A stretch of DNA of 23,634 nt from an uncultured Sutterella sp. (GCA_937943605.1 CALEAW010000071.1:1-23634); one strand, 5' to 3'; shown: positions 1 through 8,939, counted from the first letter of the stretch. Notes: a model not told the origin generated them from the letters alone. A program made the numbers and translations.

Positions 1-15
1 ACCTTCCTACGCGCC

Positions 16-246
16 TCATAGTGCTTGAGTGCAACTTTTATGGGAAGTTAAGGGTTTGTCGATGATATGAAAGCGATTGTCATTGCCAACAGTTTGACGA
101 ATGATATTTAGCGTGTTATCGGTTGAACCATCGTTGAGGCAAATGACTTCAAAGTCGTCTAGGGTTTGTTGCTGGAGGCTTTGCAGGCATTCGGCAACAT
201 ATCTTTCAACGTTGAAACAAGGGACTAAAATAGAAATCTTAGGCAT
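16..246 (-). pseudogene. Truncated family 2 glycosyltransferase (N-terminal part only)
   Basis: The 76 residues open with a classic GT2 start (PKISILVPCFNVERYVAECL) and carry the GT-A nucleotide-binding signature NDGSTDNT. Family members transfer sugars from nucleotide-sugar donors, typically for LPS, capsule or exopolysaccharide at the inner membrane. After IIDKP the family expectation (an N-G-G/A-R-N-type stretch, then a DxD/DD metal site) is absent. The frame runs into unrelated residues and a stop 16 bases from the window edge, whereas GT2 domains usually exceed 200 residues. The start is the ATG at 246, 44 bases after the preceding glycosyltransferase on the same strand, so the two were probably co-transcribed. 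The break could be an insertion, a rearrangement or an assembly edge, and the rest of the gene may lie beyond the window. The GT2 identity is certain; the cause of truncation is not. Confidence 0.75.
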
Positions 247-289
247 TTTATCGGCTTTGAACCTTTTGTATTCTAGTAAAAATTTTGCT

Positions 290-1413
290 TCAATTTTTAA
301 TTTTCAACTTTGTTTTAATTTTTTGTAAGCGTTTTTTTATGCTGATCTTTAGTCGAGTGAAAGGACTAGAGTTTTGCTTATTTATCTTATCTTCGATAAA
401 TTGTAAGCGTCTTTCTAGTTCTAACTCCTTGTTAGAACATAAAGAGATTGGGAATGGAAGAGAAGTGTATTCAGTGTATACTTCTCTAATTTTCGGAAGT
501 AAATCTTTATTTTCAAATCTTTGTGTAAAGAAAAATAGATGAATCATTGGTACGGCTAAATTTGCAATAATTTTCTTGTTATTGTGATAGCAGTATTTTT
601 GCCACATGAATTCGTCGGAAGATTCTCCATCATAAATCGTATCCCAAAGTTCTTTTTCAAATAATTGGCAATTTATAGAGTATCTTTCTTTGTTGTTAAC
701 TTCAGAGTAACCTAAATTAGCGCAAGCTTTAGCAAATGAAGATGGAGTCAATGTTGTTTTTTTATGGATCCATCTAGAGATGTACGGGCATCCCCAGATT
801 GTTCCTGCTCCTCCTGTGGAGATTTCTCCTTTATTTAATATTCTATAAGGGGAATATTTTTGAGGGAGGTTTTTTATACCAACAATATGCTCTCTAGCGT
901 AGGTGGAATTAAATTCTTCACGAAGTTTGAGTAAATCGAGGATTTTTCCAAACCCATAAGGGTTGTTGTTAACTAATGAAGTAACATAAGCTAGATTGTC
1001 ATTGTATTTTTTCTTGCTGTCAATAAAACATTGACACAGCTGATCTAGCCAATTAGGAGTAATTGGAAAAACGTCGTCGTCGAGCTTGATAATATACTTA
1101 AACTTTTTAAAGCGTTCACTTCTGAAAAGTTCTCTAAGACTAAAGTAAGGAATGCCAGGATTGATGTCTGTTACAACTTCGATGTCATATGGGTTTAAGT
1201 CTCTGTATCGTTTGGCTACTTCTAAAGTACGCTCGCAGTCGTATGTGTTTCTGCCATTTTGTAAAATGAAAATCTTAACGCGGTCATTATCATTTGTTTT
1301 ATAAGGTAAAAATTTTGAATGTAATGCTAGTGATATTTCTAGACTTTCGTAATCTGAGTATGCAAGTATTACAATTGCTAGATTTTTTTAAGTTCGTCAA
1401 TGTTATTAATCAT
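290..1413 (-). pseudogene. Frameshifted GT-A glycosyltransferase, possibly phase-variable (OFF)
   Basis: The ATG at 1413 encodes MINNIDELKK, then a run of seven A residues (minus strand, 1389-1383) leads straight into a TAG. One base later the other frame is open without interruption to 290 and reads as one protein: NLAIVILAYSDYESLEISL, a KLDDDVF metal-binding motif (near 1075), GGAGTIWGCPYISRW, and a basic C-terminal tail. That frame has no usable start codon until a TTG at 751, well inside the protein. Eight A residues would restore a protein of about 374 residues. The DDD motif and the hydrophobic beta-strand start fit a GT-A glycosyltransferase of a cell-surface glycan locus, but I cannot name the sugar. 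It precedes a GT2 gene on the same strand. A homopolymer at the start of a surface-glycan gene suggests slipped-strand phase variation; a fixed mutation or a sequencing error would look the same. Confidence 0.7.
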
Positions 1414-1780
1414 TGTTTTATTTAGTGAGGTTGAAGTAGATGTAACAGCGATTTTTAAATAGTATTAGGGTTGTTGGAACTTATAAAAGGTCATTGCTGG
1501 AATTCGTCAGTTGCTTTTAAGTCTAGATGTCAATACTTTCGTATTTTTGTGTGTTGAATAGTGTGGTTGAGTAAAATTCGATATAGTAAGTAGGCTATGG
1601 AATGTTTGTCATGTCATTTTATCACTATAAAAGTGTGTTACTAGAACTTAGTTATCGAAGCTAACAAGTCCCGTTCTAGTGTGGAGCTGATGTCAGGTAT
1701 CTGATATGAAGCGTGACGATTTCAAATGACTCCGTTAAACTGACGCTCTTCAATTCATTTTTTTCTCTTTTAATCAGATC
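1414..1780. other. Intergenic region between glycosyltransferase and dnaE
   Basis: These 367 bases separate divergent genes and hold no credible coding frame. Promoters for both dnaE (plus) and the glycosyltransferases (minus) should lie here. A perfect TTGACA hexamer occurs on the minus strand (TGTCAA at 1528-1533) but lacks a convincing -10 at normal spacing. On plus, TTGTCA (1606) and TATAAA (1626) are only 14 bases apart. I see no tRNA, riboswitch or strong hairpin. Confidence 0.5.
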
Positions 1781-4700
1781 ATGACCGATCCTCGATTCAT
1801 TCATCTTCGACTCCACTCTGAATACTCTGTGACGGACGGTATTGTTCGCATAGATCCTGCGATTCATCGAACGCTTGAAAATGGTGGTGTTGCTTTAGGT
1901 ATTACCGACTTGATGAATGTGTTCGGGGGCTTGCGTTTTTACACCCATGCTTTGTCGGCTGGTATTAAGCCGATTTTGGGGTGTGACATCAAGATACGAA
2001 ACAATAAATTCCCGGATAACCCGTTCCGAATGGCTTTCTATTGTATGAACCATACGGGTTACCATTCGCTCTGCGTATTGCTAACCAAAGCGTTTTTGGA
2101 GTCTGAGGATCCGTATCGTGGTCAAATTCGTGATGAATGGTTAGACGAGCCTGGCGCAACGGACGGTCTGATTGCTTTGACTGGTGGCGCGAAAGGGCGT
2201 CTGTCACAACTTTTGGATACTGGGAGTGAACGCCAGGCCGGTTCGATTATCAGTCGTTTAAAGTCTCGTTTTCCGCAACGTTTATATATCGAATTGCAAC
2301 GTGCTGGTCGTCCTAGAGACGAAATGCGCGTGAACTTTTTGACGAATCTCGCAGCTGAACACGCCCTACCGGTGGTGGCGACGCATCCTATTCAGTTTTT
2401 GGATCAGGAAGACTTTGAAGCCCATGAAGTGCGTTGTTGTATTGCACAAGGCTATACCCTGAACGATCCGCGCCGAGATAAGAGCGTGACGCGTGAGCAG
2501 TACATGAAGACTGAAGACGAGATGTGCGAACTCTTTAGTGATATTCCGTCCGCGCTCACGAATTCTGTCGAAATTGCCAAGCGTTGTAGTTTGGACGGGG
2601 TTTTGTCAAAACCTCAACTGCCGTTATTCCCGACGCCCGATGGCATGAGTTTGGATGATTATATGGATCATCTTTCTCATGAAGGTCTCGAAAAGCGATT
2701 GACGTTCCTATATGACGATGAAAAGGAACGTGAAGCACGACGTCCTGCGTATGTGGAACGTTTGGAATATGAACTAGGGATTATCAAGAAGATGCAGTTC
2801 CCTGGCTACTTCTTGATCGTGCAAGACTTTATTAACTGGTCCAAGACGCATGGCGTACCTGTGGGGCCGGGGCGTGGTTCAGGCGCTGGTTCTTTGGTCG
2901 CTTATTCGTTAGGGATTACTGACCTTGATCCACTCAAGTTTGACCTCCTTTTTGAACGTTTCTTGAATCCAGAACGTGTGTCCATGCCTGACTTTGACGT
3001 GGACTTCTGTCAGTACAACCGTGACCGTACGATCGAATATGTAAAGAAGACGTATGGCGCAAGTGCCGTGAGTCAGATTGCAACCTTTGGTACGTTGGGT
3101 GCTAAAGCGGTGGTTCGTGACGTGGCGCGCGTGATGGATATGCCTTTTATGAAGGCTGACCGTTTGGCTAAGCTCATTCCAGTGCAGCCAGGGAAAAATA
3201 TTTCCCTCAATGACGCGATGACGGATATACCGGAATTTCGTGAGGCGGTCGAAAAGGACGACGAATATAAAGAGCTCATGAAACTGGCACGTCCCTTGGA
3301 AGGCTTGACGCGCAACCTAGGGATGCACGCTGGGGGTGTGTTGATTGCACCGGGAAGTTTGACGGACTTTTGCCCGCTTTATAACTCCGATGGCGCACCA
3401 GAAAATACGGTGAGTCAGTTTGACAAGAAAGACGTTGAAAATGTTGGCTTGGTGAAGTTCGACTTTTTGGGTCTGACGACGCTATCGATTTTGGCGAAGT
3501 GTAAAGAATATATTGACAAGCTTTATCCTGAGCGTGATTTCGAGCTTGAGCGAATTCCTATTGACGATGAAGAAACCTATCGTTGCTTCCAAAATGCCAA
3601 TACAGCAGCAGTCTTCCAGTTTGAATCGGAAGGGATGCGTCAATTGTTGCGTCAGGCGCGCCCAGACCGTCTTGAAGACTTAGTGGCTTTAAATGCTTTG
3701 TATCGTCCAGGTCCGATGGATCTGATTCCATCCTTTATCGCACGTAAATTCGGTCGAGAAAAGGTGGAGTACTTAGATGAACGCATGGCGCCGGTGTTGG
3801 CAGAAACCTACGGCATCATGGTGTATCAGGAACAGGTGATGCGTGTGGCACAGGTCGTCGGTGGTTATTCGCTTGGCGGTGCAGACTTGTTGCGTCGTGC
3901 CATGGGTAAGAAAAACGTCGAAGAAATGAAACGCCAACGTGCCGTGTTCGTGAAAGGGGCGGGTGAGCGTGGTGTGAAAGAATCTGTGGCCACAGAGATC
4001 TTCAATTTGATGGAAAAGTTCGCGGGCTACGGCTTTAACAAGTCGCATGCGGCAGCTTATTCCTATGTGGCCTATCAGACGGCTTTTTTAAAGACGCACT
4101 ACACCTCCTGCTTTATGGCGGCTAACTTGTGTATGGTGATGGATCAGGGCGAAAAGATGAAAGCGCTCTTGGATGATGCTCGTATGAACGGGATTGAGAT
4201 CCTTCCGCCAGACATCAATGCCTCAGAATGGTTCTTTACTGCACCTGATGAAAAGCATGTTCGCTTTGGGTTAGGTGGGATCAAGGGCATGGGTCGTCAG
4301 CAAGTGGATGCCATGATGGAAACACGTCGTAAAGATGGCCCGTTTATTGACATCTTTGATTTGACCGCGCGTGTGCCAGGCTTAAATTCGAGGATTTTGG
4401 AAGGTTTAGTCAAGGTTGGGGCTTTTGACTCTGTTGATCCTGATCGCGGTAAGCTTTTCGCGAATGTATCTCAGGCATTGACGGCTGGTCATGCGGTTGC
4501 GGCTAGTGAAGGGCAGAGTAGCCTTTTTGGTGATGATGTTCAGGTTAAGCGTATTGTCAGTTGGGTTGATGCGCCTGCTTGGTCAGAGCGTAAAAAACTG
4601 ATCGAAGAAAAGGGAGCGCTAGGCTTTTGGTTGTCCGGGCACTTGTTCGATCTTTATCAAAAAGAAGTTGCTCACTACACGTCTCTTGAACTTGGGCAAA

Positions 4701-5209
4701 TTCAGCCTTCACGAGAGACTGTCAAGCTGGCAGGGATTGTGACGAATATCCGCGTTATTCAAGGGAAACGCGGTCGTATGGGGGCTGTCCAGTTAGACGA
4801 TGGCACTGCGGCATTAGAGGTAGTTTGTTTCTCTGACGCTTGGGAAAAGTGTAAGAACAAATTCGTTGTCGACTCGGTTGTTTGTCTTGAAGGGCGTGTG
4901 CGATACGATGGATTCAATAAGCGTGTGTCGGTCAACGTTGACAATGCAATGACGTTGGATGACTTCAGAGCGACAGCTGCTTCATGTCTACGTGTTGACG
5001 TTGATGCTAGTAGCGCACGTAATATCCGAGATCTCGAACCGATTTTTGCCAAGTCTAAGAAAGAGACGGGTGTAACGGTGGTGCTGAATGTGCGTACGAA
5101 GAAAGCGCAAGGTCGAATTTATCTACCGTTCACGGTCGGCAATATCGACAATTTAAGAACTGATTTGCGTAATAGTGGGCAGATTGTGACGACAGAAATG
5201 GAGTATTAA
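1781..5209 (+). CDS. dnaE: DNA polymerase III subunit alpha (replicative polymerase)
   Basis: This is the catalytic subunit of the chromosomal replicase, which extends DNA at the fork within the Pol III core and holoenzyme. The 1142 residues match the usual length of about 1160. Domains in order: an N-terminal PHP domain (FIHLRLHSEYSVTDG, residues 6-20); the palm with the acidic cluster PDFDVDF (403-409) that binds catalytic Mg2+, preceded by the nucleotide-binding GRGSGAGSLVAYSLGITDLDP; the finger region (YRPGPMDLIPSFIARK, then YGIMVYQEQVMRVAQVVGGY); a helix-hairpin-helix region; and a C-terminal OB fold (KLAGIVTNIRVIQGKRGRMG). The ATG at 1781 is chosen because MTDPRFIHL matches the family start, although no strong Shine-Dalgarno is visible. 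It stands alone, with a hairpin after its stop and then an oppositely oriented tRNA operon. No missing motif was noticed. Confidence 0.98.
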   Translation: MTDPRFIHLRLHSEYSVTDGIVRIDPAIHRTLENGGVALGITDLMNVFGGLRFYTHALSAGIKPILGCDIKIRNNKFPDNPFRMAFYCMNHTGYHSLCVLLTKAFLESEDPYRGQIRDEWLDEPGATDGLIALTGGAKGRLSQLLDTGSERQAGSIISRLKSRFPQRLYIELQRAGRPRDEMRVNFLTNLAAEHALPVVATHPIQFLDQEDFEAHEVRCCIAQGYTLNDPRRDKSVTREQYMKTEDEMCELFSDIPSALTNSVEIAKRCSLDGVLSKPQLPLFPTPDGMSLDDYMDHLSHEGLEKRLTFLYDDEKEREARRPAYVERLEYELGIIKKMQFPGYFLIVQDFINWSKTHGVPVGPGRGSGAGSLVAYSLGITDLDPLKFDLLFERFLNPERVSMPDFDVDFCQYNRDRTIEYVKKTYGASAVSQIATFGTLGAKAVVRDVARVMDMPFMKADRLAKLIPVQPGKNISLNDAMTDIPEFREAVEKDDEYKELMKLARPLEGLTRNLGMHAGGVLIAPGSLTDFCPLYNSDGAPENTVSQFDKKDVENVGLVKFDFLGLTTLSILAKCKEYIDKLYPERDFELERIPIDDEETYRCFQNANTAAVFQFESEGMRQLLRQARPDRLEDLVALNALYRPGPMDLIPSFIARKFGREKVEYLDERMAPVLAETYGIMVYQEQVMRVAQVVGGYSLGGADLLRRAMGKKNVEEMKRQRAVFVKGAGERGVKESVATEIFNLMEKFAGYGFNKSHAAAYSYVAYQTAFLKTHYTSCFMAANLCMVMDQGEKMKALLDDARMNGIEILPPDINASEWFFTAPDEKHVRFGLGGIKGMGRQQVDAMMETRRKDGPFIDIFDLTARVPGLNSRILEGLVKVGAFDSVDPDRGKLFANVSQALTAGHAVAASEGQSSLFGDDVQVKRIVSWVDAPAWSERKKLIEEKGALGFWLSGHLFDLYQKEVAHYTSLELGQIQPSRETVKLAGIVTNIRVIQGKRGRMGAVQLDDGTAALEVVCFSDAWEKCKNKFVVDSVVCLEGRVRYDGFNKRVSVNVDNAMTLDDFRATAASCLRVDVDASSARNIRDLEPIFAKSKKETGVTVVLNVRTKKAQGRIYLPFTVGNIDNLRTDLRNSGQIVTTEMEY

Positions 5210-5214
5210 GCGGA

Positions 5215-5258
5215 TTGAGGTGTTGAGGGAGTCTAAATCAGACAAATTCAACACCTCA
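5215..5258 (+). terminator. Hairpin after dnaE (candidate terminator)
   Basis: Arms TTGAGGTGTTGA (5215-5226) and TCAACACCTCA (5248-5258) pair over about 11 bp, with a smaller nested stem GTCT/AGAC inside. There is no T tract after it on plus, so it may be a weak terminator or a 3'-end processing hairpin for the dnaE mRNA. Confidence 0.5.
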
Positions 5259-5278
5259 GTCTCAAGCGGAAAAATGAA

Positions 5279-5312
5279 AAAAGCTCGTACAGTTGTTACT
5301 GTACGAGCTTTT
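5279..5312 (-). terminator. Intrinsic terminator of the tRNA operon
   Basis: AAGCTCGTACAG and CTGTACGAGCTT form a perfect 12-bp stem around a 6-base loop. Read on the minus strand it is followed by a T-rich run (TTTTTTCATTTTT), the standard intrinsic terminator layout, directly after tRNA-His. On plus it has only a short T run, so it may also back up dnaE termination. Confidence 0.85.
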
Positions 5313-5316
5313 GTTC

Positions 5317-5393
5317 TGGGGTGGGAAATGGGACTCGAACCCACGACAACCGGAATCACAATCCGGGACTCTACCAACTGAGCTATTCCCACC
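5317..5393 (-). tRNA. tRNA-His (GTG)
   Basis: The cloverleaf is clear on the minus strand: acceptor arms GTGGGAA/TTCCCAC, D arm GCTC...GAGT, anticodon loop TTGTGAT giving GTG, and a T loop TTCGAGT. CCA is encoded. An extra G at 5393 lies just 5' of the acceptor, opposite discriminator C73, which is the G-1 determinant specific to histidine tRNAs. It is the last gene of the Pro-Arg-His operon. Confidence 0.97.
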
Positions 5394-5402
5394 AGAAATC
5401 TT

Positions 5403-5479
5403 TGGCCTGCCCGGCAGGGATCGAACCTGCGACCACCTGCTTAGAAGGCAGGTGCTCTATCCAACTGAGCTACGGGCAG
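5403..5479 (-). tRNA. tRNA-Arg (TCT)
   Basis: Acceptor arms CTGCCCG/CGGGCAG, D arm GCTCAGTTGGATAGAGC, an anticodon stem CCTGC/GCAGG with loop CTTCTAA giving TCT, and T arm GCAGG-TTCGATC-CCTGC. CCA is encoded. It reads AGA codons and is the middle gene of the three-tRNA operon. Confidence 0.96.
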
Positions 5480-5510
5480 ATTGATCTCAATGTCCGGCTG
5501 GACCAGAATT

Positions 5511-5587
5511 TGGTCGGGGTGAAGAGATTCGAACTCCCGACATCCTGCTCCCAAAGCAGGCGCGCTACCAGACTGCGCTACACCCCG
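5511..5587 (-). tRNA. tRNA-Pro (TGG)
   Basis: Acceptor arms CGGGGTG/CACCCCG start with the C1 typical of bacterial proline tRNAs. The anticodon loop TTTGGGA gives TGG and the T arm is GGGAG-TTCGAAT-CTCTT. CCA is encoded. It is the first gene of the Pro-Arg-His operon, transcribed from the promoter at 5598-5625. Confidence 0.96.
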
Positions 5588-5597
5588 GAGAAAATGA

Positions 5598-5625
5598 ATT
5601 TTACACGAAAAATTAAAAAAAGCAA
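5598..5625 (-). promoter_or_regulatory. Sigma70-type promoter of the tRNA operon
   Basis: On the minus strand a -35 TTGCTT (5625-5620) and a -10 TAAAAT (5603-5598) are separated by 16 bases, in an A/T-rich, UP-element-like context. The predicted start lies only a few bases before tRNA-Pro at 5587, as expected for stable RNA genes. Confidence 0.65.
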
Positions 5626-5695
5626 ATTCTTTTTGAAAAAACTTCAAGAAAAGCGATTTCTTTAAGAAACCACCCCGATTGATACGTTTCGTGCT

Positions 5696-5722
5696 GTGAC
5701 ATTCGTCTCAAAATTGTACAAT
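5696..5722 (+). promoter_or_regulatory. Candidate argH promoter
   Basis: GTGACA (5696-5701) and TACAAT (5717-5722) match five of six consensus positions each but with a short 15-base spacer. This -10 overlaps the most upstream possible argH ATG (5721), which argues that the true start codon is downstream, at 5772. Confidence 0.45.
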
Positions 5723-5771
5723 GAAGGATCGGAGATTGACTCCTCTTTTTATAGGGAAAAAGGGAAAAACA

Positions 5772-7202
5772 ATGACGCAAGAACACGATAACTCCAACGA
5801 TCCGTTACATGCCAAGAAGAAGGCCTGGTCTGGTCGTTTTTCGGAACCCGTGGACGCTTTTGTGCTTCGCTATACCGCTAGTGTTGATTTTGACAAACGT
5901 ATGGCGATGGCTGACATTGACGGCTCGTTAGCTCACGCTGCTATGTTGGCCAAGGTGGGTGTGATCACCGAACAGGATTTGGCTGACATTCGCCGTGGTA
6001 TGGCTCAGATTCGTGAGGAAATCACGTCTGGCGCTTTTGAATGGCAGCTTGAACTTGAAGACGTGCATCTTAATATCGAAGCTCGTTTGACGGCTTTGAT
6101 TGGTGATGCTGGTAAGCGTCTTCATACAGGTCGTTCCCGCAATGACCAGGTCGCAACCGATATTCGTCTCTACCTTCGTAGCGAAATCGACGTGATCGTT
6201 AGCCGCCTGGAACACCTTCAGGAAGTGCTCGTTCATCAGGCCAAGCAGAATGCCGGCTTGATCATGCCGGGCTTTACCCATATGCAGGTTGCTCAGCCGG
6301 TGACGTTTGGTCACCATATGTTGGCTTATGTCGAAATGTTCGAACGTGACCGTGAACGCATGCTCGACCTTCGTCGCCGTGTGAATCGTAGCCCGTTGGG
6401 TTCTGCTGCGCTCGCTGGTACGACGTATCCGATCGATCGTCACTATTCTGCTGAATTGCTCGGTTTTGAAGCCGTTTGCCAGAATTCGCTCGATGCTGTG
6501 TCCGACCGTGACTTTGCCATCGAATTCTGCTCTGCCGCTGCTGTGTTGATGATGCACATCTCTCGCCTCTCCGAAGAGTTGATCATTTGGATGAGCCAGC
6601 GCTTTGCCTTCATCAAGTTGCCCGATCGCTTCACGACGGGTAGCTCGATCATGCCGCAGAAGAAGAATCCTGACGTGCCTGAAACGGCTCGTGGTAAGGC
6701 TGGTCGCGTCTATGGCGACTTGATTGCGATGTTGACCTTGATGAAGGGTACGCCGCTCGCTTACAACAAGGACTTCCAGGAAGACAAGGAACCTGTGTTC
6801 GACGCGATCGATACGGTCAAAGATACGTTGCGTGCCTTCTGCGACATGATGGCTGGTGTTGAACCTCAGGCTGATGCTATGCATCATGCTGCACAGGCTG
6901 GTTATCCGACGGCCACTGACTTGGCTGACTACCTCGTTCGTCATGGTACGCCGTTCCGTACGGCTCACGACATCGTGGGTCAGACGGTTCGTGCCGCTTC
7001 TGAACGTGGCTGCGGTCTTGAAGATCTTCCGCTTGATGTGCTCAAGAGCTTCAGCCCGGCGATCGAAGAAGACGTCTACGAAGTGCTTAAGCTTGAAGGT
7101 TCTGTGAATGCCCGTAACCACCTTGGTGGTACGGCACCTGCTCAGGTTCGTGCTCAGGTCGAACGTTGGGAAGGCATCATCGCTGAACGCGCTGCCAAGT
7201 AA
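5772..7202 (+). CDS. argH: Argininosuccinate lyase
   Basis: The enzyme cleaves argininosuccinate to arginine and fumarate, the last step of arginine biosynthesis, in the cytosol as a homotetramer of the fumarase/aspartase superfamily. From the ATG at 5772 it has 476 residues, close to the usual 460-470. The start is followed by KKAWSGRFSEP, the typical N-terminus. Superfamily signatures are visible: HTGRSRNDQVATD; PGFTHMQVAQPVTFGHH; and GSSIMPQKKNPD (from residue 290), the flexible loop that carries the catalytic serine. An upstream in-frame ATG at 5721 would add 17 residues, but a -10 hexamer overlaps it. The gene ends in a hairpin terminator and appears monocistronic. Codon use is noticeably regular, which may reflect high expression; this is an impression and was not computed. 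Confidence 0.97.
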   Translation: MTQEHDNSNDPLHAKKKAWSGRFSEPVDAFVLRYTASVDFDKRMAMADIDGSLAHAAMLAKVGVITEQDLADIRRGMAQIREEITSGAFEWQLELEDVHLNIEARLTALIGDAGKRLHTGRSRNDQVATDIRLYLRSEIDVIVSRLEHLQEVLVHQAKQNAGLIMPGFTHMQVAQPVTFGHHMLAYVEMFERDRERMLDLRRRVNRSPLGSAALAGTTYPIDRHYSAELLGFEAVCQNSLDAVSDRDFAIEFCSAAAVLMMHISRLSEELIIWMSQRFAFIKLPDRFTTGSSIMPQKKNPDVPETARGKAGRVYGDLIAMLTLMKGTPLAYNKDFQEDKEPVFDAIDTVKDTLRAFCDMMAGVEPQADAMHHAAQAGYPTATDLADYLVRHGTPFRTAHDIVGQTVRAASERGCGLEDLPLDVLKSFSPAIEEDVYEVLKLEGSVNARNHLGGTAPAQVRAQVERWEGIIAERAAK

Positions 7203-7268
7203 GACGTTAGAGAGAAATATTCAGGCGGTTTGATCCAACTCAGACTTCCTGAGATTCTCTGAAAAAAG

Positions 7269-7294
7269 GAGCTCGGAGAAATCCGGGCTCTTTT
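7269..7294 (+). terminator. Intrinsic terminator of argH
   Basis: GAGCTCGGA (7269-7277) pairs with TCCGGGCTC (7282-7290), one G-T wobble, around a GAAA tetraloop and followed by TTTT. The terminator separates argH from the symporter gene. Confidence 0.8.
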
Positions 7295-7377
7295 AGTCTG
7301 CAGACTACACTGAAAGCTTCCGATCAGATGAATTCTTCATTTATCTGCCTGAAATAAAAATCAAAGTATCCCCAAGT

Positions 7378-8883
7378 ATGGAAAATTTTATTAATACCCT
7401 AAACGGCATCATTTGGTCTCCAGTGCTTGTTTCATTATGTTTAGGGGCAGGTCTTTTCTTTTCAATACGTTCTCGTTTTGTTCAACTTCGCATGTTTCCC
7501 GAAATGTGGCGTTTGTTGTTTCAAAAGAAAGAGGATGAAATTGGTTTATCGAGTTTTCAGGCTCTCTCTCTTACGCTTGCAGGACGTGTAGGGACAGGTA
7601 ATATTGCAGGTGTTGCAACGGCGATTTGTTTCGGTGGCCCTGGCGCTCTTTTTTGGATGTGGATGGTCGCCTTCTTGGGGGCTTCATCGGCTTTTGTTGA
7701 GTCGACCTTAGGACAAATTTATAAAGAGAAAATCGAAGGCCAATATCGTGGTGGCCCAGCTTTCTATATTGAACGCGGTTTACGCATGAAGCCTTATGCT
7801 TGGGCTTTTGCGATTGTGACGATTCTTGCCTCATGCTTTTTCTGTCCAGGGGTCCAGAGTAATTCGATTGCTTTGGCGTGGCATGAAGCTTTTGGTTTAG
7901 AGGCTGAAATTACAGCTGCTATTGTCGCGTCTATTACTTGCTTCGTGATTGTGGGTGGTTTACGCCGTATTGCTACTTTTACGTCGTGGATTGTGCCTTT
8001 TATGGCGCAAGCCTATATCGTGGTAGCTTTGATTATCGTTGGGGTCAATTGGGAGCAGATTCCTGATGTCTTCCACATGATTGTGAGCAGTGCTTTTGGT
8101 TTGGATTCGATCACGGGCGGTTTGCTTGGTTCAGCCATCGCTTGGGGCGTCAAGCGCGGTATCTACTCTAACGAAGCCGGTCAAGGCACGGGGCCTCACG
8201 CTTCGTCTGCGGCTGCCGTTTCTCATCCCGCAAAGCAAGGTTTAGTGCAAGCCTTTTCGGTTTATATCGATACGCTCTTTGTGTGTTCTGCCACAGGGTT
8301 TATGATCCTCATGACGGGCTGCTATAACATGGTGAGCCCCAATGGTCAGACGCTCTACGAAGGGTTGCCTGGCGTAGAAGCTGGCCCCGTGTATACGCAG
8401 GCAGCTATTGACCAGTTGATGCCTGGTTGGGGTGGACCATTTATTGCAATTACGATTTTCTTCTTCGCCTTTACGACGATTTTGGGCTACTACTATATGG
8501 CCGAAACCAATGTGGCCTACCTCAATCGTTACATTAGAAAACCTGTGATGATTACGGTGTGTAAGGCGATCTTTATTGGTACCGTGGCTTTTGGTGCGAT
8601 TAATTCTTCTACGCTGATTTGGACGATGGCTGACGTCGGTGTGGGTACGATGGCTTGGCTGAATATCATCGCTATTTTGCTGTTGCAAAAGCCTGCTTTC
8701 TTAGCTTTGAAGGATTATGAAACACAGCTACGTGAAGGTCGCAATCCTGTGTTCCATCCAGAACAGTTAGGGATTGAGCATGCGACGTACTGGGAAGGCG
8801 GTCGAGCAGAAGCTAACTTGGCCGTTGAGGAGGCGTCGGGCGTGGACAACCTCACAGGGTTGGATCCGAAAAATCCGGTATAA
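7378..8883 (+). CDS. AGCS-family sodium:alanine (amino acid) symporter
   Basis: This is an inner-membrane carrier that imports alanine or a similar small neutral amino acid with Na+ (or H+). The 501 residues are in the usual range of 450-540. The family signature GRVGTGNIAGVATAI followed by GGPGALFWMW lies near residues 69-93, and NEAGQGTGPHASSAAA near 265 is the second conserved block. Hydrophobic segments recur along the length, consistent with 10-11 membrane helices. The C-terminal tail is polar and charged. The ATG at 7378 gives the standard N-terminus, but I see no good Shine-Dalgarno before it. The gene has its own terminator on the 3' side and the argH terminator upstream, so it is probably transcribed alone. 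Substrate preference cannot be read from sequence, so no gene symbol is given. Confidence 0.93.
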   Translation: MENFINTLNGIIWSPVLVSLCLGAGLFFSIRSRFVQLRMFPEMWRLLFQKKEDEIGLSSFQALSLTLAGRVGTGNIAGVATAICFGGPGALFWMWMVAFLGASSAFVESTLGQIYKEKIEGQYRGGPAFYIERGLRMKPYAWAFAIVTILASCFFCPGVQSNSIALAWHEAFGLEAEITAAIVASITCFVIVGGLRRIATFTSWIVPFMAQAYIVVALIIVGVNWEQIPDVFHMIVSSAFGLDSITGGLLGSAIAWGVKRGIYSNEAGQGTGPHASSAAAVSHPAKQGLVQAFSVYIDTLFVCSATGFMILMTGCYNMVSPNGQTLYEGLPGVEAGPVYTQAAIDQLMPGWGGPFIAITIFFFAFTTILGYYYMAETNVAYLNRYIRKPVMITVCKAIFIGTVAFGAINSSTLIWTMADVGVGTMAWLNIIAILLLQKPAFLALKDYETQLREGRNPVFHPEQLGIEHATYWEGGRAEANLAVEEASGVDNLTGLDPKNPV

Positions 8884-8923
8884 AAAACAAAAGAGACCGC
8901 ATTTTGTCGGTCTCTTTTGTTTT
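8884..8923. terminator. Bidirectional intrinsic terminator between convergent genes
   Basis: A perfect 16-bp stem (8884-8899 with 8908-8923) around an 8-base loop has T-rich arms on either strand. It lies between the 3' ends of the symporter gene (plus) and the WYL-like gene (minus) and should terminate both. Confidence 0.9.
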
Positions 8924-8939
8924 ATCAGCAGGTTCAGTT

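Noticed and set aside
5721..5771. argH start at the upstream ATG 5721
   Set aside because: A TACAAT -10 hexamer overlaps this ATG, and the extra 17 residues have no counterpart at the usual ArgH N-terminus.
5928..7121. 397-residue open frame on the minus strand opposite argH
   Set aside because: The composition is that of a shadow frame (rich in T, R, H, S), with no family resemblance, while the plus strand encodes a complete ArgH. Regular codon use in argH leaves the antisense frame open.
8242..8688. 148-residue minus frame opposite the symporter gene
   Set aside because: Histidine/arginine-rich composition opposite a conserved membrane protein gene, with no motif and no plausible start signal.
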